From: a virus
Strand: one strand, 5' to 3'
IMG/VR virus record: IMGVR_UViG_3300044980_000010
Coordinates: 1 to 64,000 of that record
DNA: 64,000 nucleotides
The notes under the pieces: generated by a model
Seen by the model: only the letters and a program-made list of their open reading frames with translations
The model's database searches: none
Told to the model about the DNA's origin: nothing
Position numbers and translations under genes: made by a program
Shown: positions 15,075 to 23,401 of the stretch, piece by piece
How positions within the stretch are numbered: position 1 is the stretch's first letter
Layout of the letters: every line of letters starts with the position of its first letter

Positions 15075-15997
15075 TGCCATTCAAACCGATGCTGGCTCCC
15101 AATGAGACGCCGGACTTCAACACGCTGCGTTTCCCTTTCTTAGCCTCGACTAAACTGGATGGCATCCGCGCCACGCTACAGGGTGGAGTCCTCCTGAGCC
15201 GGAGCCTTAAGCCCATTCCCAACAAGTTCGTACAGGAACGCTTCACCAACCTCGGATTACCTGAAGGTCTGGATGGTGAGTTAATCTGCGGCGATCCGTT
15301 CAGCGATCCGTACAAACGCACTCACAGCATAGTAATGAGCGATGACAAACCGCTGGACTTCTACGGCGACACCATGCGCTGGAACATCTTCGACCGCTAC
15401 AATGAGAAACTCGGCTTCTCATTGCGGTATAGTGATGTGCTGTGTACCATCAACAGCGCCTCGCATGAAGTTCGCAGCGTGGTGAAACTTGTGGAACACA
15501 ACAAACTCACCAGTATTGACGAACTAGAAAACTACGAGCGCAGTGTTCTGGCGATGGGTTTTGAAGGTGTCATGCTCCGCAGCGTGGATGGCCCGTACAA
15601 GCAAGGCCGCGCCACACTGGGACAGGGCTGGCTCCTAAAGGTGAAGCGGTATCAGGAAGCCGAAGCACTCATCTTGGACACTTACGCGGAGATGGAGAAT
15701 ACCAATGAAGAGTTTACTAACGAATTGGGCCGAACGGCTCGTTCGTCTGCGAAAGCTGGGAAGGTTGCAAAAGATCAGCTTGGCGGGTTCCACGTCGTCG
15801 GGCAAGGCGCGTTCTACAACGGGATCGACTTCGATGTCCCGAACTCCAGCATCACGCACGAAGAGCGCAAAGAACTGTGGAAGAAGCGCGACGATCTGAA
15901 AGGAAAGTTGCTGGTCTACAAGTTCTTCCCGTGTGGCAGCGACGTGCGGCCACGGCACCCAGTGTTCAAATGGTTCAGAGATCGGAGGGACGTGTGA
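15074..15997 (+). CDS. ATP-dependent DNA ligase
   Basis: A 307-aa protein with nucleotidyltransferase motif I STKLDGIRA (adenylated Lys27), motif IV EGVMLRS, motif V LLKVKRY and a C-terminal OB-type region (VYKFFPCGSDVRPRHPVF). Length and layout match small T7-like phage ligases. It would seal nicks during replication and recombination. No zinc finger or BRCT domain. Confidence 0.92.
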   Translation: MPFKPMLAPNETPDFNTLRFPFLASTKLDGIRATLQGGVLLSRSLKPIPNKFVQERFTNLGLPEGLDGELICGDPFSDPYKRTHSIVMSDDKPLDFYGDTMRWNIFDRYNEKLGFSLRYSDVLCTINSASHEVRSVVKLVEHNKLTSIDELENYERSVLAMGFEGVMLRSVDGPYKQGRATLGQGWLLKVKRYQEAEALILDTYAEMENTNEEFTNELGRTARSSAKAGKVAKDQLGGFHVVGQGAFYNGIDFDVPNSSITHEERKELWKKRDDLKGKLLVYKFFPCGSDVRPRHPVFKWFRDRRDV

Positions 15998-16212
15998 GCA
16001 CCTGCACAGTTTGCTTTGTACTCCACGATGAGGAAGTGCCTCTATCGTCTGACGGAGGATGCTTGTGTTGCCAGTCAAACCACGAGCCTTTCTGTGCTTG
16101 TGGTGTGGCTGGTAACGTAGGGCCTGATCCGTACAGCAGCGACGTGGACAACGATGACGAACCCTGCATACTTTGCGACGAGTGTGCAGAGACCAGAAGG
16201 GACGATATATGA
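15994..16212 (+). CDS. Cys-rich small protein
   Basis: A 72-aa ORF starting at a GTG overlapping the ligase stop. It has CTVC, CLCC, CAC and CILCDEC, nine Cys in all, and is acidic otherwise. Probably binds two zinc ions; role unknown. Confidence 0.55.
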   Translation: MSTCTVCFVLHDEEVPLSSDGGCLCCQSNHEPFCACGVAGNVGPDPYSSDVDNDDEPCILCDECAETRRDDI

Positions 16213-16418
16213 GCATGGTGAGAGTGGTCCGGGTCGAACTCACGTACATCGTGAAGGGCGACAACGAAGCAGCATTCAAACAGGGCGTGGCGGCACTGAC
16301 GCACGCCTTCGACAAATACCAAGGACGCACTGAAAGCATCTCAAGCTGCGGCAGAGAAGGTAGCAGCGAAGCGATCTGTGCATCACCCACGCCGAACATA
16401 GTAGTGGAGGGACAGTGA
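16209..16418 (+). CDS. Hypothetical protein
   Basis: A 69-aa ORF coupled by ATGA to the gene before. A beta strand (VVRVELTYIVKG) followed by a helix (EAAFKQGVAALTHAFDK) resembles a small ferredoxin-like half. No family recognised. Confidence 0.55.
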   Translation: MSMVRVVRVELTYIVKGDNEAAFKQGVAALTHAFDKYQGRTESISSCGREGSSEAICASPTPNIVVEGQ

Positions 16419-16558
16419 AAGTCGTACACCTACTGCTGCTCATCTGCTTCTTCGTACTCACCCTGACCGTCTACCATCAAGGTGAGACGATCACAGCACA
16501 ACGACAACTGATCCGAGAGATGACACGCAACCCTCAGTGTCTGATCCCGAAGGAGTAA
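16415..16558 (+). CDS. Small membrane-anchored protein
   Basis: A 47-aa ORF from GTG, GGAGG upstream. Residues 4-20 (VHLLLLICFFVLTLTVY) form one transmembrane helix; the tail is charged and helical. Function unknown. Confidence 0.55.
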   Translation: MKVVHLLLLICFFVLTLTVYHQGETITAQRQLIREMTRNPQCLIPKE

Positions 16559-16559
16559 A

Positions 16560-16799
16560 ATGGAAGACGCAAGAGACAAGCGCAAGGAGTGGACGAACAT
16601 CAGAATGCAGCGCGTGCTGTCTAGGCCGTTCTGTCCGAAGTGCTACCTATTCTTGGAGGAGCACGACGACGAAGCCTGCGACATGCGCTGGGAGGAGGAC
16701 AAGCCTGTATGTGCTACATCTGCACCGAAGCTGCCGTCGCTGGAGTCGCTGCAATCGCTGGATGGCGACTCTGGTTTTTCCGGCTCACAGCGATCTTGA
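16560..16799 (+). CDS. Hypothetical protein with Cys motif
   Basis: A 79-aa protein with AAGGAG upstream. FCPKCYLF followed by a distant Cys pair could bind zinc; the C-terminus is Ser/Leu rich. No family recognised. Confidence 0.55.
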   Translation: MEDARDKRKEWTNIRMQRVLSRPFCPKCYLFLEEHDDEACDMRWEEDKPVCATSAPKLPSLESLQSLDGDSGFSGSQRS

Positions 16800-16811
16800 G
16801 AAAGTTAAGAA

Positions 16812-17138
16812 ATGAACAAAGCATATAAAGCTGCATGGGCCAGCAGATGGAGAAAGAAACACCGAAAGACTGTGAACGACAGCAAACGTGTGGCCTACCA
16901 CAAGAAGAAAGTACGAGCCATAAAGTTCCTTGGTGGTAAATGTCGAAGCTGCAAACTGAAGTACAACGGAAAGAATGCCGCAGCATTTGAGTTTCACCAT
17001 CGTAAACCCAAGACAAAACTGTTTGCAGTTGGGAACAAAGTCATAACCTACAGTTGGACTAGGATTAAAAGAGAACTGAAGAAGTGCGACTTGACCTGTG
17101 CAAACTGTCACAATATACACCACGGAGGTGAGTGGTAA
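16812..17138 (+). CDS. HNH-type endonuclease domain protein
   Basis: A 108-aa basic protein: CRSCKLKY, then AFEFHHRKPKTK (the His pair of an HNH core) and CANCHNIHHG (second Cys pair plus His). This is the compact HNH layout seen in phage homing endonucleases. The stop overlaps the RtcB start in a TAATG. Confidence 0.75.
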   Translation: MNKAYKAAWASRWRKKHRKTVNDSKRVAYHKKKVRAIKFLGGKCRSCKLKYNGKNAAAFEFHHRKPKTKLFAVGNKVITYSWTRIKRELKKCDLTCANCHNIHHGGEW

Positions 17139-18367
17139 TGGATAACCTTTTCGACGTGATTGATGCTGGGAATGGGAGAATCATCAAAGCATGGAAGCGC
17201 GGTGTCCCTTTCGAGGAGGCCGCTGTAGAGCAGTTAAAGAAAACTGCACAATTGCCGTTTGTGTTTAAGCACATAGCGGCTATGCCAGATACTCATTTAG
17301 GCATAGGTGCAACTATCGGGACTGTGTTGCCAACCAAAGGTGCGTGTGTACCAAGCGCCGTAGGCGTGGACTTAGGCTGCGGCATGATCGCAGAGCGCAC
17401 CACGCTGAAGCTGTCGGACCTGAACGGTATCAGCCTGCCGGGACTACGCTTGGCGATTGAAGCGGCAGTACCATGCGGACGCACCAACAACGGTGGGCCG
17501 GGAGATCGCGGAGCATGGCACAACGTGCCGGACGACATCTCCATGGTGTGGACGCGGGAGTTCAACACGCCGTACGAGGAGATGTGCGAGAGGATTCCCG
17601 GCATGCGAGCACGCAACACACGCACGCAACTGGGAACGCTGGGCACTGGGAATCACTTCATCGAACTGACGACCGATGAGGAAGGCTTTGTGTGGATCGT
17701 GCTGCACTCCGGCTCACGTGGTTTGGGCAACAAGATCGGTACGTACTTCACCAATGTTGCCAAAGACCTGTGCGATAAGTGGAGCATTACGCTGCCTGAC
17801 CCAGACCTCGCGTACCTTCCCATCCACACGCAGGAGTTCAAGGACTACAAGGATGCGGTGACTCTGGCGCAGAAGTTTGCGTGGGAGAATCGCCTCATCA
17901 TGCTGGGCCAAGTCAAGAACGTCCTGTCGCGCACTGGTCTGGTGTTCGACAAGAAGCTGCTCGTTCACTGTCACCACAACTACATCTCTTGGGAGAGACA
18001 CTTTGGCGAAAACATCATGGTCACTCGCAAAGGTGCAGTCCGTGTGCAGAGCGGTGAACTCGGAATCATTCCGGGTTCTATGGGCGCACGCACCTACATC
18101 GTCGAAGGTTTGGGAAATCGTGAATCGTTCTGTACGTGCTCTCATGGCGCAGGACGTGCGATGGGCCGCAAGGCCGCTGAACGAACCTTTACTGTTGCTG
18201 AACACGCAGCAGCCACCGCTGGGATCGAGTGCGACAAAACTGCGGATACGCTGGATGAAACGCCGCGAGCCTACAAAGACATCGAAGCTGTCATGGCCGC
18301 ACAGGCGGATATTGTGAAGCCGCTGTTCATCCTCAAACAGTTCCTCAACGTGAAAGGAAAGAAATAA
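17138..18367 (+). CDS. rtcB: RtcB-like RNA ligase
   Basis: A 409-aa RtcB protein. Metal and GMP-binding signatures are present: VGVDLGCGM, LGTGNHF, HSGSRGLGN, HCHHNY and SFCTCSHGAGRAMGR with the guanylated His. RtcB joins 2',3'-cyclic phosphate and 5'-OH RNA ends, the products left by many tRNA-cleaving toxins. The ATG at 17138 has GGAGG at a good distance; a GTG at 17132 is too close. It probably repairs tRNAs cut during infection (inference), together with the RNA ligase at 36362. Confidence 0.93.
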   Translation: MDNLFDVIDAGNGRIIKAWKRGVPFEEAAVEQLKKTAQLPFVFKHIAAMPDTHLGIGATIGTVLPTKGACVPSAVGVDLGCGMIAERTTLKLSDLNGISLPGLRLAIEAAVPCGRTNNGGPGDRGAWHNVPDDISMVWTREFNTPYEEMCERIPGMRARNTRTQLGTLGTGNHFIELTTDEEGFVWIVLHSGSRGLGNKIGTYFTNVAKDLCDKWSITLPDPDLAYLPIHTQEFKDYKDAVTLAQKFAWENRLIMLGQVKNVLSRTGLVFDKKLLVHCHHNYISWERHFGENIMVTRKGAVRVQSGELGIIPGSMGARTYIVEGLGNRESFCTCSHGAGRAMGRKAAERTFTVAEHAAATAGIECDKTADTLDETPRAYKDIEAVMAAQADIVKPLFILKQFLNVKGKK

Positions 18368-18369
18368 CC

Positions 18370-18582
18370 ATGGCGAAACCAGTCGGACTGCAAAGCAAGC
18401 TGAAGGACAACTCGAAGAAGAAGTACCGCGAGCATGAAGAGTGGATGGTCGCCAAGAAAATCGGGCGGCGCAAACAGGTGTGGGTGTGGGACTTGAAACC
18501 ACTCACCGTCATCACACACGAAGGAGATCAGTCCACCATCACAGAGACAGGGTACGGTCACTGGGAGAAGGTGAGCGCCTGA
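18370..18582 (+). CDS. Hypothetical basic protein
   Basis: A 70-aa Lys-rich protein (LKDNSKKKYREHEEWMVAKK) with one Trp-rich beta segment. It starts two bases after rtcB and shares its last base with the next ATG. Role unknown. Confidence 0.55.
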   Translation: MAKPVGLQSKLKDNSKKKYREHEEWMVAKKIGRRKQVWVWDLKPLTVITHEGDQSTITETGYGHWEKVSA

Positions 18583-18782
18583 TGCCAGCGAAGATCACCT
18601 ACACTCCACTCTCTGGAACTTCAAGGAGCATCGCGGTGTTCCTTGAGGGAAAGAGAGTTGGGTCAATCACCCAGAGCGTCATCGACAGTCAGTGGCAGTA
18701 CTTCCCGAAGGGCGAGATGGAAGAGGGTGGAGACAAATTCCCCACACTCGCGCTCTGCAAGCAATCGCTGGAGGGAGACTGA
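18582..18782 (+). CDS. Hypothetical protein
   Basis: A 66-aa ORF in a TGATG overlap. Beta-rich (YTPLSGTSRSIAVFLEGKRV) with a C-terminal helix; resembles small phage proteins that pair with larger partners, but no family can be named. Confidence 0.55.
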   Translation: MPAKITYTPLSGTSRSIAVFLEGKRVGSITQSVIDSQWQYFPKGEMEEGGDKFPTLALCKQSLEGD

Positions 18783-18964
18783 TGGCAGGCTGCGGAAAAC
18801 CTGACAACAATGGCAAAGTGGTGAGCGGAAGCCCACTGCTTTGCGGCACCAAGCTGTCGTACGGTGTGAACAAAGAACCCCGGCGCACGGAGATTCACCT
18901 GTGCCGAGAATGCGAGGCGAACAGTGGCAGTGGACACGACGCACAACTACAGTCTGGCAACTGA
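18782..18964 (+). CDS. Small zinc-finger-like protein
   Basis: A 60-aa ORF in a TGATG overlap with GGAG upstream. CGKP, CGTK and CRECE supply four or five Cys for a zinc site. Overlaps the start of the acidic protein that follows. Confidence 0.55.
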   Translation: MAGCGKPDNNGKVVSGSPLLCGTKLSYGVNKEPRRTEIHLCRECEANSGSGHDAQLQSGN

Positions 18965-19085
18965 CGACGAAGACTTCATCGAGTCTGAGCCGTGGTGGGA
19001 AGAAGAGGAAGACGACTTGTACGCAGATGAGGTAGAGAGCGAAGAAGAGGAATGGGAAAGGCAACAAAACGGCGAAGAACTATGA
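18924..19085 (+). CDS. Very acidic small protein
   Basis: A 53-aa ORF from GTG at 18924 (or 18930) with 23 Asp/Glu and a single Arg, including WWEEEEDD and EVESEEEEWE. It overlaps the previous gene and its stop overlaps the deaminase ATG. Such charge is seen in phage DNA-mimic inhibitors, but also in simple acidic tails; function is not assignable. Confidence 0.5.
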   Translation: MAVDTTHNYSLATDDEDFIESEPWWEEEEDDLYADEVESEEEEWERQQNGEEL

Positions 19086-19468
19086 GTCAGGTTGACCGTG
19101 GATTTGACGCAGCGTTTGCCGCGTCCGAACTGAGCGATGCTCCCCGCATTGGACTCAGGATGGGCGCGGCACTATTCTCTGGCTCTCGCATGCTGTCTGT
19201 GGGTGCCAACCTCTACAGGCGCACGCATCCAGCTTCAGCGCAGGCCGAGGGCTTCGCATACAGCACGCACTGCGAGCACGTGGCGCTACTGCGCCGCCAG
19301 CACTACGATACGCGCAGCAGACTGACGCTGTACGTAGCACGCCGTAAGTCAGACGGCAGCATCGGGAACTCTCGACCGTGTGTCAACTGCCTCAACCTGT
19401 GCAAGCTGGCCGGGGTCACACGCATCTGGTTCTACGAGTACGGGGTGCGGAAAGAGATGTCGCTCTGA
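19082..19468 (+). CDS. Cytidine/dCMP deaminase-like protein
   Basis: The 128-aa product has the zinc deaminase signature: THCEHVALL (HxE type) and PCVNCLNLC (PCxxC). It would bind one zinc ion and deaminate a cytosine base, nucleotide or nucleic acid; the substrate is unknown. ATG at 19082 overlaps the previous stop; an in-frame ATG at 19052 would add ten residues. Last gene before the promoter at 19489. Confidence 0.75.
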   Translation: MSQVDRGFDAAFAASELSDAPRIGLRMGAALFSGSRMLSVGANLYRRTHPASAQAEGFAYSTHCEHVALLRRQHYDTRSRLTLYVARRKSDGSIGNSRPCVNCLNLCKLAGVTRIWFYEYGVRKEMSL

Positions 19469-19488
19469 GCCGCATAAACACTGGGGTA

Positions 19489-19517
19489 TTGCATATAGCA
19501 CGAAAGTGTGGTATCAT
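19489..19517 (+). promoter_or_regulatory. Promoter with internal palindrome
   Basis: TTGCAT (19489-19494), a 17-base spacer and TATCAT (19512-19517). The spacer holds CAC-GAAA-GTG, similar to the palindromes at 6547-6656, a possible operator. GTGGTATCAT resembles the GTGGTATACT of the other promoters. It reads into the genes from 19542. Confidence 0.7.
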
Positions 19518-19541
19518 GGTTAAGTCCAAAGGAGCCGAACA

Positions 19542-19775
19542 ATGGTCAAGGTAGTCACAATCGACGCAACGTTCCCAGAACTGAAATCCGGCGCGATGTA
19601 CCAGACTGGCCGAGGGCGCGGCAGTTCTGTGCGTGTGGCCGGGGCGCGAGCCTTTGCCAACCTCCTGCGCCAGCCCAAGCTACGCGGCAAGAAGGGCATC
19701 ACCATGTTCAAAGCCACGGTCTCTATCGGGACCGAGGCTGAAGTTGTCGAGAGCACACCGGAGGCTCAACAGTGA
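19542..19775 (+). CDS. Hypothetical protein, first gene after promoter
   Basis: A 77-aa ORF with AAAGGAGCC upstream. Beta-rich N-terminus (VKVVTIDATFPELKSG), then a basic helix. It sits between the promoter and the ParB-domain gene and overlaps the latter by four bases, so it may be its partner. No family recognised. Confidence 0.6.
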   Translation: MVKVVTIDATFPELKSGAMYQTGRGRGSSVRVAGARAFANLLRQPKLRGKKGITMFKATVSIGTEAEVVESTPEAQQ

Positions 19776-21112
19776 AGTTGAAGCTGAAAGACATTTTGCC
19801 GAACCCGTTCCGTGATCTGAAAGCCAACCCGCTGATCGAGGAGAAGATCGCGGAGTTGGTAGGTTCGATCAACCTCACTGGGTTCTGGGACAACGTAGTC
19901 GTGCGAAAGAACGCCGATGGCAAGTACGAACTAGCGTACGGTCATCACCGTCTTGCCGCAGCGATTCGCGCTGGTCTCATAGAGGCTGACTTCATCGTGA
20001 AGAAGCTGGACGATGCCACGATGATCCAGATCATGGACAACGAGAACCGAGACACCTACGGTTCCACTCCCGCATCACTCATTGAATCCGTCAAAGCGAT
20101 TGTCACTGCGCTGGCTGCTGGCTCTATTCCAGCTTTCGCCGTAGCAGAGAAGACGAACGCGCAGTACATCTGCTATGCGCCTTCTTTCGTTCCGGGCATG
20201 CGTCCCCAATCTGGGGACGGACACCCCTACACGACACTGCACATCGCTCAGTTCCTAGGCCGCACAAAGAAGAACGGCACGGAAGCTGAGAACAGCGTGG
20301 TGGCGGCACTGAATGCGCTGTACCTCAAGGAGCGCGGACGCTTCAGCGACTCCATGCTGGTCACAAAGGATCGCACAGGGGCGAAGGTTCCTGTCACCAC
20401 TAACGAACTGCTGAAGATGACTGCCGACATCAAGCGCGATGTTGTGGCAGTCGATGCACGCGCAGCAGAACGTAAGCAGACAGCAGCGGAGTTCGATAAG
20501 CAGCAGCGTGCTATCCAAGCACAACTGAAAGCTGTCGCCGCAGAAGCTGAAACTGCTCGCAAGAAGTTAGTGTCCGATCTGGCGAAAGCCAAGGTGGAGG
20601 AGAACAAGCCCAAGGTTGCCGAGATCAAGGAGAAGATCGCGGAGAAAGAGCAGTACGCTGTAGAGAAGAAACTCGACCTTGAAGTGCGAGCGGCTGAACT
20701 CGATAAGCGTGTCGAGCAGCGCAAGCTGCAAGAAGCTGCCGCGAAGAAAGAGGACGCCTACCTCCCTATCAAACGTGAGGTGGAGCGCATCCTGCACAAG
20801 CTGGAAGGCGAAACAGCCACAACGAAAGAAGCACTGGTCGCGGAGATCAAGTCCTTAGCTCGCCAGCCCATGAACAACACGGACAGGGAGCGACTGCGAC
20901 AAGCTGCACTGAACTACGGCACATGGTACTGCGAGTGGGCAGCACAGCAGTTCTTGCCACCTCTCACCAGCGGCAGTAAGAAGCTGAATGAGTACCGCAG
21001 CCGAGAAGCAGCGAACCGACGCGCCGCCGAGGCGAAAGCCGAACGTGAGCGCGAGAAGGCCGAGCGTAAAGCCGCAAAGGAGAAGAAAAAAGTTGCTCAA
21101 CCTAAAAAGTGA
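19772..21112 (+). CDS. ParB N-terminal-domain protein with long coiled coil
   Basis: A 446-aa protein. Residues 1-75 form a ParB/Srx-like nuclease domain (IAELVGSINLTGFWDN, then GHHRLAAAIRAG). A middle domain is followed by a long Ala/Glu/Lys coiled coil from about 215 to 310 and a very basic C-terminal tail. Phage ParB-domain proteins act as DNA-binding regulators, nucleases or partition factors; which applies is unknown. The start is GTG overlapping the previous gene. A REP-like palindrome lies inside it at 20198. Confidence 0.75.
   Translation: MKLKLKDILPNPFRDLKANPLIEEKIAELVGSINLTGFWDNVVVRKNADGKYELAYGHHRLAAAIRAGLIEADFIVKKLDDATMIQIMDNENRDTYGSTPASLIESVKAIVTALAAGSIPAFAVAEKTNAQYICYAPSFVPGMRPQSGDGHPYTTLHIAQFLGRTKKNGTEAENSVVAALNALYLKERGRFSDSMLVTKDRTGAKVPVTTNELLKMTADIKRDVVAVDARAAERKQTAAEFDKQQRAIQAQLKAVAAEAETARKKLVSDLAKAKVEENKPKVAEIKEKIAEKEQYAVEKKLDLEVRAAELDKRVEQRKLQEAAAKKEDAYLPIKREVERILHKLEGETATTKEALVAEIKSLARQPMNNTDRERLRQAALNYGTWYCEWAAQQFLPPLTSGSKKLNEYRSREAANRRAAEAKAEREREKAERKAAKEKKKVAQPKK
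20198..20221. repeat. Dispersed palindrome, copy 1
   Basis: CGTCCCC-AATCT-GGGGACG with flanking ATG and GA, matching 54385-54408 at all but two loop bases. This copy lies inside the ParB-domain gene and encodes GMRPQSGDGH in it. Confidence 0.75.
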
Positions 21113-21545
21113 CAGCATCAACAACAGCCGAGTGAATGACAACGATGTGATTGGCAGCTTCTGCGGCCAGCGCATTGTCACCATCGACGAGATCGGAGCA
21201 GAGGCCGACGATGAGGCTGACCTCTACCTGCGGCTCATGTCGAGTACACACACAAGCGTTCCAGCAGAGATTCTGCCGGGAGAAGAGCGGTGCGCGGACG
21301 GCATCATCCGGCGCGTGACCACAGCAGAAGCCGTGGGCTACGACAACTACCACAACCAAGAGCAGATCGAGAAGGGCCAGAAGCGCGGAGGTCTCGCACT
21401 TGGCAAACTCGCATCGCTGGCTGGCAAGATGGTGTACTGGCGTCCTAACCGTGCGACGATTGAAGTCTACGCGGTGGGCACAGAGCTACCTTGCTTGAAG
21501 AGTGAACCCGAACCGTTCGTCCTGATCGTCGATGAGGGTGACTGA
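21093..21545 (+). CDS. Hypothetical protein
   Basis: A 150-aa product if started at the TTG at 21093 (AAAGGAG ten bases upstream); a GTG at 21132 is an alternative. It overlaps the end of the ParB-domain gene. Mixed fold with a beta-rich C-terminus (TIEVYAVGTELPC). No family recognised. Confidence 0.6.
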   Translation: MLNLKSDSINNSRVNDNDVIGSFCGQRIVTIDEIGAEADDEADLYLRLMSSTHTSVPAEILPGEERCADGIIRRVTTAEAVGYDNYHNQEQIEKGQKRGGLALGKLASLAGKMVYWRPNRATIEVYAVGTELPCLKSEPEPFVLIVDEGD

Positions 21546-21769
21546 TGCTCAAACCCTTAGGAGAGGAGCAGGCCGACATGCGAGCACGTTGGTCTGATCC
21601 TGCCTACAGGTGGGCCAACGATTCAGAACTAAGACGCCGTTACTCAAAGGAGTTTCGACATGACGGAAACAAACCGGAAGTACCTAGCAGCGTGCAGGGC
21701 GCAGGCGGCGAAGTTGAACAAGGAGTACAAGCAGAAAGTGCTCCGCGAGAAGAAGGAGAACGCGAGTAA
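21545..21769 (+). CDS. Hypothetical protein
   Basis: A 74-aa ORF in a TGATG overlap. The first 45 residues (ADMRARWSDPAYRWANDSE) look genuine; the last 35 are Gly/Glu rich and overlap a better-looking small ORF in another frame (21660). Confidence 0.5.
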   Translation: MLKPLGEEQADMRARWSDPAYRWANDSELRRRYSKEFRHDGNKPEVPSSVQGAGGEVEQGVQAESAPREEGERE

Positions 21770-21773
21770 GTGA
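21660..21773 (+). CDS. Small helical basic protein
   Basis: A 37-aa ORF with AAAGGAG before the ATG, entirely helical and Lys-rich (AAKLNKEYKQKVLREKK). It overlaps the tail of the previous ORF and the start of the exonuclease gene. Short but with a strong ribosome-binding site. Confidence 0.5.
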   Translation: MTETNRKYLAACRAQAAKLNKEYKQKVLREKKENASK

Positions 21774-23401
21774 GTTTTGCTGATCTGATTGCGAAGAAGT
21801 CCGGCTCAGGGTCCGAGGAAGAATCGTACCCTGAAACTGGGCTACCGCAGCGATCTGGAAGTCTGGAAGCATTCATCCAGAAGTTCGGACACGTTACGGA
21901 GGAGTACAAGTTCTACGGCGGCGAGATCACTCTGCGGTTCAACGTAGATGAGCACCGCTACTATCGCGTGGAAACCCTTGGCAACCTGACCGCGCTTAAC
22001 GGTGTGACGAACACTGTTGGCATCATCGACAAGTCCCACATGCTGACTCCGTGGGCGGCGAAGATGGCGATCCAGAAGTTGCTACGCATCATGCCTACCG
22101 AGATGGATTCGGCAGGCGTGATCCGCATCAAGCCGCTGACGTTTGAAGAGTTCACCGTCATTGCGCTGGAAGCAAAGGGAGCACACAAAGAGAAGCTGGA
22201 TGAGGCAGGAGACATCGGTCACTTGGCGCACAAGTGCCTTGAAGACTCGATCAACTTTGCGATGCAGAACGATCCAGAAAAGATCGTTCGGCAACTCATC
22301 AACATCCCCACTGATGAACTGGCTGCGAACGCGGCGAGTGGTGGCTTCAACTGGATGTGCAAGCACAATGTACGCTGGAAGGAAACCGAATCGAAAATCT
22401 ACTCGCGGGAGTTTGAGTACGCGGGAACGATGGACGGTTTGGCGCTCTGTGACTCCTGCGATGATCGTGCGTGCTGCCCTGAAGTGTTCAAGGACAGACT
22501 GTCACTGATCGACTGGAAGTCATCGAACCATCTGAAGATTGAGTACCTGTTTCAAACTGCGAGCTACAAGCACGCGAAGATGGAAGAGTACCCGGACCTG
22601 CAAATCCTCGACACGTGGATTCTGCGTCTGGGAAAGAGCGACGAGGAAGCTGGAAAGTTTGAGCCATGGCACATGACGCCGGACGAGTACGAGGAAGACT
22701 TCCAAGGATTCTTGGCCTGTCTTCGACTCACTCGACTCGTGGACAGTGTTGAAGAACGCATGAAGAAGCAGAAGGGCACCATCCGCGCAGTGAAGAAAGA
22801 ACAGCGCGAAACTGCCAAGGCTCTTGCGAAGGAACAGGAGAAGTTGAAGAAGGCCCTCGACAAAGCTGCGAAGAAGGCTGAGGCCGAAGCGAACAAGAAG
22901 CGCATCAAAGAAGAGGCCAAGGTCCGGCGCGAAGAGTTGAAGGCTGCGAAGAAGGCTGGCATCAAGCCGGGAAGTGTGCGATACAAACCTAGCGATAGCG
23001 AGGAATGGATCGTGACGCAACCGGGGGAACCGCTGTTCTCTACGGCACAGTTTGCCGCAACACAGGTGCTGCTTGAGACTGGCTGGGAACCAATAGAGGG
23101 TAAAGTACAGGAGGAAGAATGTACGTCTACATCCCCGGAACCGATCTCTACCAATGGGGGAACGCCAACAGAGACACAACAGGATTCGCCGTTGGCTTCT
23201 ACGCTCCTAACGGAAACTTCAAACTCGAATCAAAGCACACCAGCGCCAGAGATGCCGCAGCCAGAGTTAACTACCTCAATGGCGGTAGTGGATACGCCAT
23301 CGGAACCCTCCCAATCACTAGCAACGGTGGGCACGGTGTTCGCACAGCAGATTTATGAAGGGGAGATAGCAGCACCTGTGTTTAAGCTGCCCATGGAATG
23401 A
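21770..23401 (+). CDS. PD-(D/E)XK exonuclease
   Basis: A 543-aa protein. Residues 130-280 carry the RecB/Cas4-like nuclease core: GDIGHLAHKCLED helix, FEYAGTMDGLAL (metal Asp), LSLIDWKSS (D-x-K) and FQTASYKHA (motif Q-x3-Y). A Lys/Ala/Glu coiled coil follows (about 325-400), then a Ser/Thr/Pro-rich tail from about 445. It probably resects double-strand ends, working with the downstream protein at 23864. The tail is explained by an overprinted gene (23119-23358). Confidence 0.85.
   Translation: MSFADLIAKKSGSGSEEESYPETGLPQRSGSLEAFIQKFGHVTEEYKFYGGEITLRFNVDEHRYYRVETLGNLTALNGVTNTVGIIDKSHMLTPWAAKMAIQKLLRIMPTEMDSAGVIRIKPLTFEEFTVIALEAKGAHKEKLDEAGDIGHLAHKCLEDSINFAMQNDPEKIVRQLINIPTDELAANAASGGFNWMCKHNVRWKETESKIYSREFEYAGTMDGLALCDSCDDRACCPEVFKDRLSLIDWKSSNHLKIEYLFQTASYKHAKMEEYPDLQILDTWILRLGKSDEEAGKFEPWHMTPDEYEEDFQGFLACLRLTRLVDSVEERMKKQKGTIRAVKKEQRETAKALAKEQEKLKKALDKAAKKAEAEANKKRIKEEAKVRREELKAAKKAGIKPGSVRYKPSDSEEWIVTQPGEPLFSTAQFAATQVLLETGWEPIEGKVQEEECTSTSPEPISTNGGTPTETQQDSPLASTLLTETSNSNQSTPAPEMPQPELTTSMAVVDTPSEPSQSLATVGTVFAQQIYEGEIAAPVFKLPME
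23119..23358 (+). CDS. Overprinted small phage protein inside the exonuclease gene
   Basis: A 79-aa ORF in the +1 frame, wholly inside the exonuclease gene, with AGGAGGAAG before its ATG. It reads as a compact beta protein (FAVGFYAPNGNFKLESKHTS, then AAARVNYLNGG), a pattern I recognise from short phage proteins of unknown function. The other frame here is low-complexity Ser/Thr/Pro, so the selected frame seems to be this one. Confidence 0.75.
   Translation: MYVYIPGTDLYQWGNANRDTTGFAVGFYAPNGNFKLESKHTSARDAAARVNYLNGGSGYAIGTLPITSNGGHGVRTADL

Noticed and set aside
15635-16429. 264-codon leftward frame opposite DNA ligase
   Set aside because: It is antisense to a clear ligase gene and several small coupled genes; Cys/Ser/Arg-rich shadow.
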